Under the pieces are notes generated by a model that searched no databases, was not told the DNA's origin, and saw only the letters and a program-made list of their open reading frames with translations. From Entamoeba invadens IP1 (taxonomy: Eukaryota; Evosea; Mastigamoebida; Endamoebidae): a DNA stretch of 28,905 bases. Shown in pieces: positions 19,464 through 28,905 of the stretch; position 1 is the first letter of the stretch; each line of letters starts with the position of its first letter. The DNA is taken from positions 51,569-80,473 of the forward strand of contig NW_004440271.1 in assembly GCF_000330505.1 (NCBI RefSeq), in the 5' to 3' direction. Position numbers and translations under genes: made by a program.

Positions 19464-22400
19464 TTACACTAACAACAGTGGTTCAAGAGCATCTCTAAGA
19501 GATTCTATTGTGATCCTGTCAGATGGTTCTTCTGACCAACACTTTTTAATGAGGTCATACATATCTTGCTCCATGTTCTCCAATTTTGGTCTTCGATTTC
19601 CAGCATTCACAAAATCGGCGATGTCCCATGGATATACAAAAATGGTAGAGGGGTAAGCCTCTTGCCACCCAAAGCACTCATACATGGTAATTGCGAATGA
19701 AAAGATGTCTGCGGGCTTCTTGTACTTCTGTTTGTTGAGGATCTCGGGAGCCATATACACCTGCTAGTTATTTTTTATAATATAATTATAGTATATTTAT
19801 AGTATTTGTTTGTAATTTGATTCTATTAAGGAATAATATAATAATTATAATTTAATAGAAAACTCTCTTGAACTGAATTGAAGAAAAACAAACGGGTGTG
19901 CCAATTCCTTTGGTGAAGGTCATGTTCGTCATTAACATATTAATATTTCGACTCGACCCGAAATCAGTCAGTTTGGCATTGACTGCGATATTACTTTCCA
20001 ATGAAACAACTAAGAGATTATCTGGTTTAATATCACGATGTAAGATATCATTCATGTGTAAATACATTATTCCTTTCGTTCCGTCATACACAATCTTCCT
20101 TTTCATTTTCTCACATATTGGCGCCTCTCTTTTTTTCTTCATTAAATCCATTAAACTCCCGTATGGCGCATATTCCGTTACTATCGCAAGTCTTTTTCTA
20201 ACCAACACTGCACCATAGAAATACACTATATACTCGCTGCGGAACTTTTCAAGCATAATAACTTCCAGTTGAAACTCATTATAAGCTTCTTTGGTTCCGT
20301 CGGACTGTTTCATCCTTTTCACTGCAACGGTATTCCCTCGGTAATGTCCCAAGAAGACTATCCCAAAACCTCCTTCCCCCAATTTCTTCTCTTCTTGAAT
20401 CTCGTTCGGGTCTAATCTCGATGAGAGCAGCGTTTCGCCTTTCAGCGTGATTGAGATTTTCTTCTCTTTGTTGCTGTGATATAGTTTCATGAATAGTATA
20501 AATATACTATCTATTGTACACGTGTACCGCGCCGTGATGTATATCTCAAACTCACACGCCTCTCCTTTCCGAAGCGTCACTACCTCCGGTATAACTCGAA
20601 ATCGTATCTTTTCCTCACTCTTTTTTAAGATCTGATACTTCGCAACACGACTGCTGCTGTTGCCCACACAAAACAGGTGTCTTGTCTCTTCACATACGGG
20701 AAATTCTGGAACATCTTCATTAAGGTCAATGGTCGTCTTACTTACACTGATCCCTTTGACAACCTCCGTAAACTTGATGTTGGAACGACTCATCTTGAAT
20801 ATTGTCATTTGCCCAAGAACCGACTTGTTTCTCAATCTATTAAGTAATAGTTTTATTACTAGAATTATTACTAGAATCACTATAGTTACAATTACCAATA
20901 AGAATAGTATAAATAGGACTATGACCCACCACACGGCGGATTTTTGGCAATACACCCCATTCACGCTGGGCTTATGCCAAAAGGAACACCTCGCACATTT
21001 TGAGTCCTCTGCTTTTAAACACCCACTTATGTTTGAGAAATACACACAGAGATGACTTGATAAAACATATTGAGATCTACACGATGTACACCTACTTGCA
21101 GACTCACATGTGAAACAAGGATCAACGCACGCCTGACACTGATTACTTTTGTATATGTAGTATCCACTCTTGCAGCTCGTACACCCCGAATGCACCACTT
21201 CATTTGCACAACCTTGAATAACACTCCGAGGAACACACTCAAATTCTTCTGTTCGGAAATTAGTTGAGTTGCACGTGATGCACGAATTCTCGTTACTGCA
21301 CGTCCCACATTCAATCGCACACATTTCACACGAAAGACCGATTCTATAATACCCATCTCGACATTCATAACACCCATTTCCAAATATCGAAAACGTCTTG
21401 CAACTCTTAGTCAATTTGTCATTTGACTGACACCTATTTTGACTAAGATATTTCCCCACTGGACAGGATGTACAATTCAGAGAAGTCGTCGAACACGTCA
21501 GACACTCCGAGTCACAGGGCAGACAATTATTAGAATCATTAAGGTAATACCCACCTGTACATCTATAACACCCAGACGTCGTGTGGAAGTCACATACAGT
21601 ATTAGTCGAGATGTTACAAATCTGGTCACTCCACAGATAAGTATCAGGAGAACATAACAAACACTTTTCTTGTGAAAGAGAGGAGCAGCCGGAAATTAGT
21701 GTAACACACTGCCCACTCACATCTGCTGTTTCAGTGGTGTGACACTTTTCTGATTTGCACGTGTAATTTGAAAGAAGGGAATATCCACTGTCACACTTTT
21801 CACAATGTGAGGAACAGAACACACAACTTTCTGTGAGTGTGTCACACAAATCACATTTTGTGTCGTGCAGGAAAAATCCTTGTGAGCACGCGACGATGTG
21901 TTCGGGCGTGAAAATTGAAGCATTTGATGGTAATTGAACGCATTTGCCATTTTCGTTGATCACATTTTGTAGTGGGGAACAAAATGCGCAAATTTCTGTA
22001 TTTGTAACACTGCGAAATTGACAATAGTCGTCTGATTCAATACACCCGTCATACACATTTTCATAGCCATCCGCACATTTCAAGCATCCGTGACCATCAG
22101 CTAATACACAATGATCATCAACGACACATTTCCCATCTCTCAAAATGCTCTTTTTGTCACAGAAAATGCAATTTGTGATATTATCATTTTCACATCGGTA
22201 ACAATTGGGATCGTGACATGCTACACATGTTTTGTTGACACTATCAAAAGCACCAGAAGAACAAGAAACTCGATGTAAACACGTAAATTGTGTACCAAGA
22301 GCAAGCCCATAATCACATAACATGCCTTTGTAACTAAAAGCTTGTACAGAGTGGATGAGAACAGGAACAGTGAGTGTTGAAAATGAAAAAGTGACCAACT

Positions 22401-23880
22401 CAAACACCTCAATTTTAACTTCAAAAGTGTTTACATTTGTGAGTGACAATTTTGTGTTATTGAGAAAAATCACATTTTGTACTTCGTCACATTTTACTTC
22501 ATTTTTGTCGACACGTTTTAAAGTTAAATAATTGTTTGCTTCATTATAAAAAGTGCTATATATTTTGTCAAATTCCATAACAGATGAAATCGGTGCAAAG
22601 TAGCACGTTTCTGTTTCACACGGACAAAACGGTTCCACGAAATTTGCAGATGAAAATTTTAATTCTGAGAAATGACAGTAAAATGAAGTTGGAGTTCCAC
22701 CATAAGCCAAAATTTGGTTATTTTGAATTAATTTGAATTTTGAAGTGATTCCCAGGACTGTTAGTACGTCTCCCTTTTTAGCAACAGCAAAGATGAAGTT
22801 TTGTGAGGAAGTAACAGTGACTGATGTCAAATCAATTATTTTTGTGACAAACAATGGGACGTTCACATAAGATCTTGGGGATACAGTGACTTTACACGAC
22901 GGGACTGTCACATTTTCCGATTCTATAGAATTCCATCCAACTATATTTATAGTTCCCGAGTCGCACAACAAATTTGTCACAACAAGAGATACAATGGAGT
23001 TGTTACTGTTCAATTGAATTATACCGGAACTCGAGACTGAAATTATTTGAGCAGATATCAAACTCTTCTCGTTAAGTGTCAGAGAGGAATCGACATATAC
23101 TACACCCGAGCAGTTCATCACTGAGTTTCCGTTTAAAGTGTACGTCGACTGAAGATAAAAAATAGGAGCACTTACCACACTCCAGTCGTTCTGTGTTATC
23201 TTGCCCGAACTAATAGTAAGGATATTTCCCTCCACAATGAGTTGAGTAGTTTCATATAACAGAAGACTTCCCCCATGGACACGAAGAACACGAGAAACAC
23301 TAATCGAGGAGGAGTCATACACTTTCATGATTCCATCGATCATCACATACAAATTGGACTTTGTAATAAGTTGAGAAGAGTTGTGTGTGATGACGTGTCC
23401 ATATAATTGTGTTGTAATTTGTCCCGATGTCATTAACACAGAGAAATTGAATAGTTCTAAAGTACTGTAATTTGTGATATAGAAGTCACTTGTACTTGCT
23501 GAAGTGGCATTATCATACAAATTAAAGGTGGCTTTATTCATCGTAACACCACTTAATACTGACGAGGACATCCCAAATTGCTTGTAAATAGAAGACGACT
23601 GTAAAGTAGTAGTACCTGCTGTAAATATGGCCTTTTTAAGTAAGACAAATAAAGCTGAAGATTTCAATGTGAAAGTCGAAGTTATTTTCAAATTTGCAGT
23701 GGTTTCAAGTGTCACATTTGCTGAAGATATTTCGAGGACACTTTGATAGCAAACTTCATCAATATAAATCTCTCCCGATGTTATTTGTGATTGTTCAAAA
23801 CAGACGGCATGTGTTATCTTACTGAGAAATGTCACCGCCAGTATAAGAAAAAACGCCACATGTTTAAATGTGGTTTTCAT
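19464..23880 (-). CDS. Transmembrane receptor-like protein kinase, TMK family (TMK2), two exons
   Basis: Exon 1 is 19894-23880 and exon 2 is 19464-19760, 1427 residues. The ATG at 23880 starts a signal peptide (MKTTFKHVAFFLILAVTFLS); the upstream in-frame TTG is not the start. Residues about 30-510 are a Ser/Thr/Asn-rich repetitive beta-like ectodomain. Residues about 515-980 are a cysteine-rich CxxC region, followed by a membrane helix (about 984-1012, VWWVIVLFILF) and an Ig-like juxtamembrane part (about 1027-1150). The kinase has GEGGFG (1168-1173), K1188, HRD 1281-1283, DFG 1306-1308, and APE encoded just after the intron. All catalytic residues are present. The architecture, the sequence around the membrane and the intron site match TMK1, so the two are paralogues, but the ectodomains differ greatly. 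Role: surface sensing with cytoplasmic Ser/Thr or Tyr phosphorylation; ligand unknown. Confidence 0.93.
19761..19893 (-). other. Intron of TMK2 (133 or 130 bp, phase 0)
   Basis: On the minus strand the donor GTTTGTTTTTC follows CCC, and the acceptor region reads ACTAGCAG before GTGTATATGGC. Splicing at CAG gives Gly-Thr-Pro/Val-Tyr-Met-Ala-Pro-Glu exactly as in TMK1. Splicing at TAG, three bases earlier, would add one Gln and stay in frame. If retained, 14 codons follow before a stop. Confidence 0.9.
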
Positions 23881-24790
23881 AGACTTTTGAGTTTCCAAGT
23901 CATTGTTATAATTATTATATGGTTGGTATTTTTACAACTAATTACTATAAATAATACTTAAAGTTATACTAATACTAATAATACAACAAAAGCACTTTTG
24001 TCAGTTTTTTTGATAGATTTTAGTTTTTTTTAAGGAATTGGTTACCTTCAATTCGATTTTTTGTTTCAATTGACAAAAATAAGACATTTACTTAAATTTT
24101 TTATAATTTTGTTTATCGTTTTGGTCAAATATATTAATAAAAACATTAAAATTCTTGTTGATTGCTTAAATTCCCGTTTTTTGCATAAAAATGTTGGATT
24201 ATTTTGATGGAGTGTTGAATAATAATGATTTGATTTATATGTTGAGTTTAAATCAAAATGTTGCTAAAATAAAACATCATTTTTTTTTATTGTATTATAA
24301 AATATATTAATTTTTATTAATTATTGTTAATATATTATGATGGTAAGACAAAAGCTAAATTGAAACTATTATGTTTAGTAAAAATTACAAATAAAAAAAT
24401 TTTTATTTTTTTTGTCCAACCACATTTTAACACTTTTTTTTACCATTTTTATTAGTTACTATTAGTAAATAAATCATATATTTATGGTATTTAATAAACT
24501 ATTAATTATTACAAAAACAACTAGAATATATTAGTATATTTATATATTTTTTAATTTGAAAGAACTATAATATGTATAATATATTATATTATAATACAAA
24601 AGAAAAAATATGTAAGTAGTATTAATATTATAAAGTAAAAGTACTATTAAAATATAGTAACATTTTAACAATAATTTTATTATATTTGATTAATGTATAA
24701 TATAATCTTTTATTATCTTATATAATTATAATAATAAACTAGAGTATAATTAAAATAATTGAGTCTTATTATAGAGAAGTTATAACATTA
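23881..24790. other. AT-rich region upstream of TMK2
   Basis: About 900 bases with no open frame of note. The first part should hold the TMK2 promoter, although I see no clean TATA or GAAC element. The rest grows steadily more AT-rich with runs of TATTAATA-like words and leads into the AATAT microsatellite. Confidence 0.5.
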
Positions 24791-24934
24791 AATATAATAT
24801 AATATAATATAATATAATATAATATAATATAATATAATATAATATAATATAATATAATATAATATAATATAATATAATATAATATAATATAATATAATAT
24901 AATATAATATAATATAATATAATATAATATAATA
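24791..24934. repeat. Pentanucleotide microsatellite (AATAT)28
   Basis: A perfect head-to-tail array of 28 AATAT units (24791-24930) followed by a partial unit. It reads as an artificial Tyr-Tyr-Ile-Ile-Leu repeat in one frame, which is not a gene. It lies about 100 bases beyond the 3' end of the gene at 25033-25737. The true copy number may be greater, since assemblers tend to collapse such arrays. Confidence 0.97.
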
Positions 24935-25032
24935 CAGATGTGTGTATAAGAGGTATTTAAAAGTAATAGAACGAAAACAAAGGATAAATAAGAAGACAAT
25001 AATATGGTACTAGGAACACTTTATCTTAATTC

Positions 25033-25737
25033 TTAAGCCTTATTTGCTTGAAATGTGTTTTGCGTTTGTTGTACAACTTGTGCTGGTTGTGTGTTTTGTA
25101 CGTTTAATACGGTTTGAGCCGTTCCATTGTTTTGTACCTCGAGTTGCCCATCCTCGATATGTTCCATTTGATTCATTTGAATGAATTGAGTCATTTGTTC
25201 TTGTGCGAATTGTTGGGTCCCATCATTCACGTCGGGAGGTAAGTCCAAGAGAAGTGACAAAAACGGCAAACGTGCTGGTCGAGCGAGGAAGTCAGTGAGT
25301 CCCAACAAGTTTTTGATATTTGTGGAAAAAGCGATGATCTGTTGTTTCTCGATAACAAAATTCTGTTGGGTTTGAGTGTATAATTCCGCTGTTTGTAATA
25401 TAGTTTCGTTATTAGTAAGAAGTTGATTAATTTGTTGTTCCATATCTGTCGTCGAAGGGATCGTTTGTATAGTTGTTTTTTCTATATCTTTTACTTTTTT
25501 CTTCCTTCCCCCACTCTTCTTGAGTTTTTCCTCTTTTTCTACTTTGGGAGGACGAGGCTTTTTCTCTTCTTTCTTGGATTTCTGGGGCGTGTTTTGTCGC
25601 ATGGAAGTCAGTGGAGGGGGAGGCATTTTAAGTCGAGACAATGGAGAGCCAGAGACACATCCCTTTGAGGGTGAAATTTGAGTAACTTGGGGTTGAGTGT
25701 ATGGAGGAAGTGTTGATGGCACTTTCAATGTAGCCAT
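25033..25737 (-). CDS. Pro/Lys-rich, Gln-rich protein, possibly SS18-like
   Basis: 234 residues from the ATG at 25737 (MATLKVPS); an in-frame GTG at 25773 is rejected. The first part is Pro/Ser-rich. A Lys-rich stretch follows (KKEEKKPRPPKVEKEEKLKK, then GGRKKKVK), a likely nuclear localisation signal. The middle has helices (MEQQINQLLTNNETILQTA, later EKQQIIAFSTNIKNLLGL) and the tail is Gln/Asn-rich. The order helix-linker-helix then Gln-rich tail recalls the SNH domain of SS18/GIF co-activators, which bind SWI/SNF chromatin remodellers and have a similar N-L-I...Q...N-L-x-x-L pattern. The match is weak and the Lys-rich N-terminus is not typical. No signal peptide or membrane helix. Nuclear location is likely; function remains open. 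Confidence 0.7.
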   Translation of the reverse strand: MATLKVPSTLPPYTQPQVTQISPSKGCVSGSPLSRLKMPPPPLTSMRQNTPQKSKKEEKKPRPPKVEKEEKLKKSGGRKKKVKDIEKTTIQTIPSTTDMEQQINQLLTNNETILQTAELYTQTQQNFVIEKQQIIAFSTNIKNLLGLTDFLARPARLPFLSLLLDLPPDVNDGTQQFAQEQMTQFIQMNQMEHIEDGQLEVQNNGTAQTVLNVQNTQPAQVVQQTQNTFQANKA

Positions 25738-26396
25738 TGAAACCTTTAATGGGTTTTTAATTGAAAAAAACACGAAAGAAAAAATAAAAATGAAAAAACA
25801 AATTGATTAAACAATAAAAATGTTATTTGATGTGATCCAAATTGTTGAATTATCAATATGAATTTTTTTGTGGAAAAAATATGTTGATTTTTAATCATAA
25901 GCAATGGAATAAATTTTTTGTTTGTTGTTAGAAAGTTTCTTTCTTAAGTTTTATATTTAGTAGTTTACCATTTTATGGGAGCAAATTAGTTAGTGAACTA
26001 AAAGCGTCATTTGAAATAGTTAAATAAAAAAAACATTTTACATAATTTAATGAACTTTTTCTTTTTAATTTTTTATAAGTTTATTCATTGTTGTCAATAT
26101 TTCGAGATACACATTATAAGAAAGATAAACACATAAATAAACCATTTTATAATAAGTGTAAATAAAAAGGACGAACCGATAAACGAAGGACAAGAAAATA
26201 AACAGAAAAACGTTTTATTTTCTTAATGAGAAAAAGGATGTACTATTGTTTATTTATGTAAAATAAATTATTATCATGAAATACTATCTTATCGTTTCAT
26301 AATTTAGACATAAATCATATTTAATAGATAATGTATGAGACCATATATTATTCATGACTTACTACATTATAAATACTTTTATAATATGAGATCCAT
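25738..26396. other. Spacer before the retrotransposon
   Basis: About 660 bases of AT-rich DNA. It contains the promoter of the gene at 25737 and the left junction of the LINE-like element. I cannot place the element's 5' boundary or a target-site duplication from this sequence. Confidence 0.45.
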
Positions 26397-27734
26397 ATGC
26401 CACAACACATGATACCACAAAACAACCCTATTAGGGTTTGTTACCGATGCTCGAGATGTGGAACGAGTACATCGTCGAATGATCGGGAGACAGACTACGG
26501 GCCCGAAACATATCATAAAAGATTCTGGTATAGTCGACAACACCAAAGACATCAAATAAACTTCAAAAGAAGACAAAATGGAATGAAGTTCAATAAAGGA
26601 ATAATGGTGAACATGGAAAACAGAAATTGGATGAAAGAAATATTACAAGAAGCATATAAATACAGTTGCGATGAAAGACCCAAGTATAGAATAAAAAAGC
26701 GAATTGAGTGGTGTCAAAACAAATCTACAGCTCTGGAGATATTAGGTCATATCAAATGTGAATTCGAAGTGGCAATGACCAAGATTAAACATATGGATTG
26801 TGAGAAAGAGCGAACAAACATAGTGAAATATAGTGATATGAAGGAAAGGAGACAAACAAAAATGGACTGTTGTGAATTAATGTGCTCAAAAACAAACTGC
26901 TTTGAGGAAAACATGGAACTTGAAAAATCACAAACGCTTGATAAATATGAGCTTGTTAAGGATGAGAACAAAAGAGTTAAAAACGAAAATGAGTCACTGA
27001 AAAAGAAAATCAATGAGATGTCGGAAGAAACAAACATAACAATAACTAGATATAAAAAGGAATTGGAAAGACTTAACACGAAAATCGGAGTAATGAACAA
27101 AGATATAAAAACAAAAGAAATGGAAATAGAAAAACTTCAACAATAAGTGAGAAATACTTTGCACAAATATACATCTAACAAAAAGGGTGTGGACACTGAA
27201 ATAACAACGGTAAAAGATAATGATATAAAAGAAGCGACAGTAAAAAAGAAAAAGAAAGAAGAATATGAAGATCTGAAAAAGCCAAAACCCAACATTGAAG
27301 AAAAAGCCGAAACAAAACAGAAAATGGCCAACAAAGGAAAAGAAGTAATAACGAAAGAAGAAATAGTTGAAATTGAAGATCAATACTCAGAAGTACAAAA
27401 TGACTTCTGTGAAATAATGCCAAGTGAAAAATCACAAAAAGCTGAAAAAGAAAAACAAGAAGATACAAATGAAAAGAAAAGTGTCAAGAAACCCAAATTG
27501 AGAGACGATACTGATGATGAATTTAAACGAATAGAGAAGAAATTGGTATTTAATGAAGGGAGTGATTTGAAGAAAAGAGAAAAAGATTATTCATGAAGAC
27601 AATCTGAAAATGGTAAAAATGGAAAGAATACAAAAATGAAAAGGTCAATGAGTTTAAATTCAAACTTAATCGTTACTAGTCAGGATGATGATATTCCGAG
27701 ATCAAATACCCCACCATTTGATGAGAAAGGATAA
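26397..27734 (+). pseudogene. LINE ORF1-like, nucleic-acid-binding/coiled-coil remnant
   Basis: One frame from ATG 26397, interrupted by TAA at 27144 and TGA at 27594, and closed by TAA at 27732. Near the N-terminus is CYRCSRC followed by HKRFWYSRQHQRH, a possible zinc-binding CxxCxxC...H...HxxH motif. Residues about 185-250 form a coiled coil (KNENESLKKKINEMSEE). After the first stop the frame stays Lys/Glu-rich, ending in NTPPFDEKG. A zinc motif plus a coiled coil fits the RNA-binding, oligomerising ORF1 of LINEs. I do not recognise a precise family. Confidence 0.6.
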
Positions 27735-28597
27735 GGTGTAACAAGAAAAAACTTGAGAATGCGACTATAAATGAGGTAGTCGCAGATAAAATGAAAGATA
27801 ATAGTAATTATGAAAGGAAAAGAAATAGTAATATATGTTGGGCAATAGGTAAGTTGGATAGACTACTACCTACAAAATTATATAAAGAGGAAATAGAAGA
27901 AATTTTCAAAATTATTTGCAATGAAGAAATTGTTATTGAGGAATACAAAAAAATGTTGGGATATTGTTTTCTTATTAACAAAGAAACTAAAAAATGGTTA
28001 TATGAGAAAGTCAACGATATATTAAAAGGAAAATATGAATTGAAATATCAAAAAGTGTATGATATAATTTCAAATAAGTACAATAAAGAAGATCAAGAAA
28101 GAGTAAATAAGTTAATTGAGGAAGAATTGGAAAGGGAAGGATGTCCAAAATTGAACTATTATTTCAATAGAATTATTATTAATAGTTCAATTAGATTGAT
28201 AAACAACTATTTTGAAGAGAATCAAACTTCAGTGAATACATATGAAGAATATAAAAAGATGATACACTTATCGACGAGAGTATTATAAAGGAAAATTGAA
28301 GATAGTAAAGGTGTTAAAAGTGGACTTAACCCTCTCAATGGTATAATCAAAATTTTAAATAAACTTGAGAATGCTTTGAAAAATAAAAATATACACAAGA
28401 TTAAAATGATATTAAATATTCCAAAATATATTATAAATGAAGAGATTATAATGAACAAAGCCAAATTAGAAATTGAAAACATCAGAGAAAAAATAAAAAT
28501 GCACTCAAAAATCAAACAAATTGAATGGGAAAACAAGAAAAGGATAAAAGAAAACTATATCAAAAAACAACTGGGAAAAGCTTTAAAAACGAGATGA
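27730..28597 (+). pseudogene. LINE coding remnant, middle part
   Basis: A second frame opens near 27730, just where the ORF1-like frame closes. It reads through an ATG at 27791, is cut by TAA at 28286-28288, and continues in the same frame to TGA at 28595-28597. The content is helical and Lys/Ile/Asn-rich, for example GKLDRLLPTKLYKEEIEEIF. It should be the region upstream of the reverse transcriptase in the element's main ORF. No domain is recognised. Confidence 0.55.
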
Positions 28598-28598
28598 A

Positions 28599-28905
28599 AT
28601 TAAGGAATTGCCCGATGCAAAGGAAACACTTGACACTTTGAGTAAAATTTACGAAATAAAAAGAGAGTGGATATATGGGGGCGAACTAAAAGAAATGATG
28701 GAGACAATAAGATTAAATACTTCCAAAAAGAAAATTACCATACAAGAAGTTACATGTGCAATAAAGAATTCTGCGAATTGGAAATCACCCGGAAAGGATG
28801 GAATTAGTGGGTTTTTAATGAAATACACAAATTCGCTTTGGAAATCTTTGGTAGCTATTTACAACAAATGGCTTGATTCGCCGGATATTATCCAGAAGAA
28901 ATGAT
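28599..28905 (+). pseudogene. Reverse transcriptase N-terminal part (LINE ORF2)
   Basis: The third segment starts in the frame of codons GAT GAA ATT AAG near 28590-28600 and runs to TGA 28902-28904. It contains ITIQEVTCAIKNSANWKSPG followed by KDGISGFLMKYTNSLW and YNKWLDSPDII, the conserved entry of non-LTR reverse transcriptases (helix, then WKSPGxDGIxGFxxK, then W.xL...xN.x). The catalytic FADD box would lie beyond the window. A one-base loss close to 28890 explains the final stop, since the frame after it fits the family's usual Pro-containing continuation. Confidence 0.8.

Larger units (their letters stand above)
26397..28905 (+). mobile_element. Degenerate non-LTR retrotransposon (LINE-like), truncated by the window end
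   Basis: A run of plus-strand frames of the same style (very Lys, Glu and Asn rich) is joined by stops and frame changes. It begins with a Cys/His motif and coiled-coil ORF1-like part, and ends with the N-terminal part of a reverse transcriptase containing NWKSPGKDGISGF. Frame breaks visible: TAA 27144-27146, TGA 27594-27596, a frame change near 27730, TAA 28286-28288, a frame change near 28590-28600, and TGA 28902-28904. The element is therefore dead. Entamoeba LINEs belong to the R4-like group with a restriction-like endonuclease after the RT; the part beyond the RT start is outside the window, so the clade is inferred. Confidence 0.83.

Noticed and set aside
24769..24999. Minus-strand ORF with Tyr-Ile-Leu repeats
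   Set aside because: It is the translation of the AATAT microsatellite.

Overview
The window is most likely nuclear DNA of an Entamoeba species. The reasons are the very AT-rich spacers; the short introns that open with GTTTGTT and end in TAG or CAG; the short upstream sequences with TATAAAAAG-like and AATGAACT (GAAC-type) elements; and two large transmembrane kinases (TMKs) with cysteine-rich CxxC ectodomains, a family greatly expanded in Entamoeba. The long spacers and the diverged LINE would fit E. invadens or a similarly large genome, but that species assignment is inference.

Layout. 554-5715 (+) is a full-length TMK with one intron. 6148-6747 (-) is a Ras GTPase with all G boxes and a CaaX box. 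About 1.6 kb without a gene follows. 8332-8922 (-) is an unrecognised 196-residue protein. 9044-9214 may hold a small exon or ORF. 10297-10839 (+) is a TLDc-domain protein. 11131-13125 (-) is a coiled-coil protein with an FHA-like domain. 13319-16686 (-) is a tandem calponin-homology (actin-binding) protein with a long coiled coil, broken by one frameshift. 17205-17915 (+) is a divergent peroxiredoxin. 18152-19104 (-) is a two-exon pseudokinase crossed by a 100-N assembly gap. 19464-23880 (-) is a second TMK with its intron at the same place as in the first. 24791-24934 is an (AATAT)28 microsatellite. 25033-25737 (-) is a Pro/Lys/Gln-rich protein with a possible SS18-like helix pair. 26397-28905 is a decayed non-LTR retrotransposon, entered at its 5' side and cut by the window end at the start of its reverse transcriptase.

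The genes do not form an operon; they are separate transcription units on both strands. As a group they lean towards surface sensing and signalling (two TMKs, a pseudokinase, Ras), the cytoskeleton (CH-domain and coiled-coil proteins) and oxidative stress (peroxiredoxin, TLDc). No common pathway can be claimed from position alone. The points most worth following are the pseudokinase, the split CH-domain gene, the altered peroxiredoxin active site, the shared intron and juxtamembrane domain of the TMKs, and the TAG-CAG tandem acceptor in TMK2.
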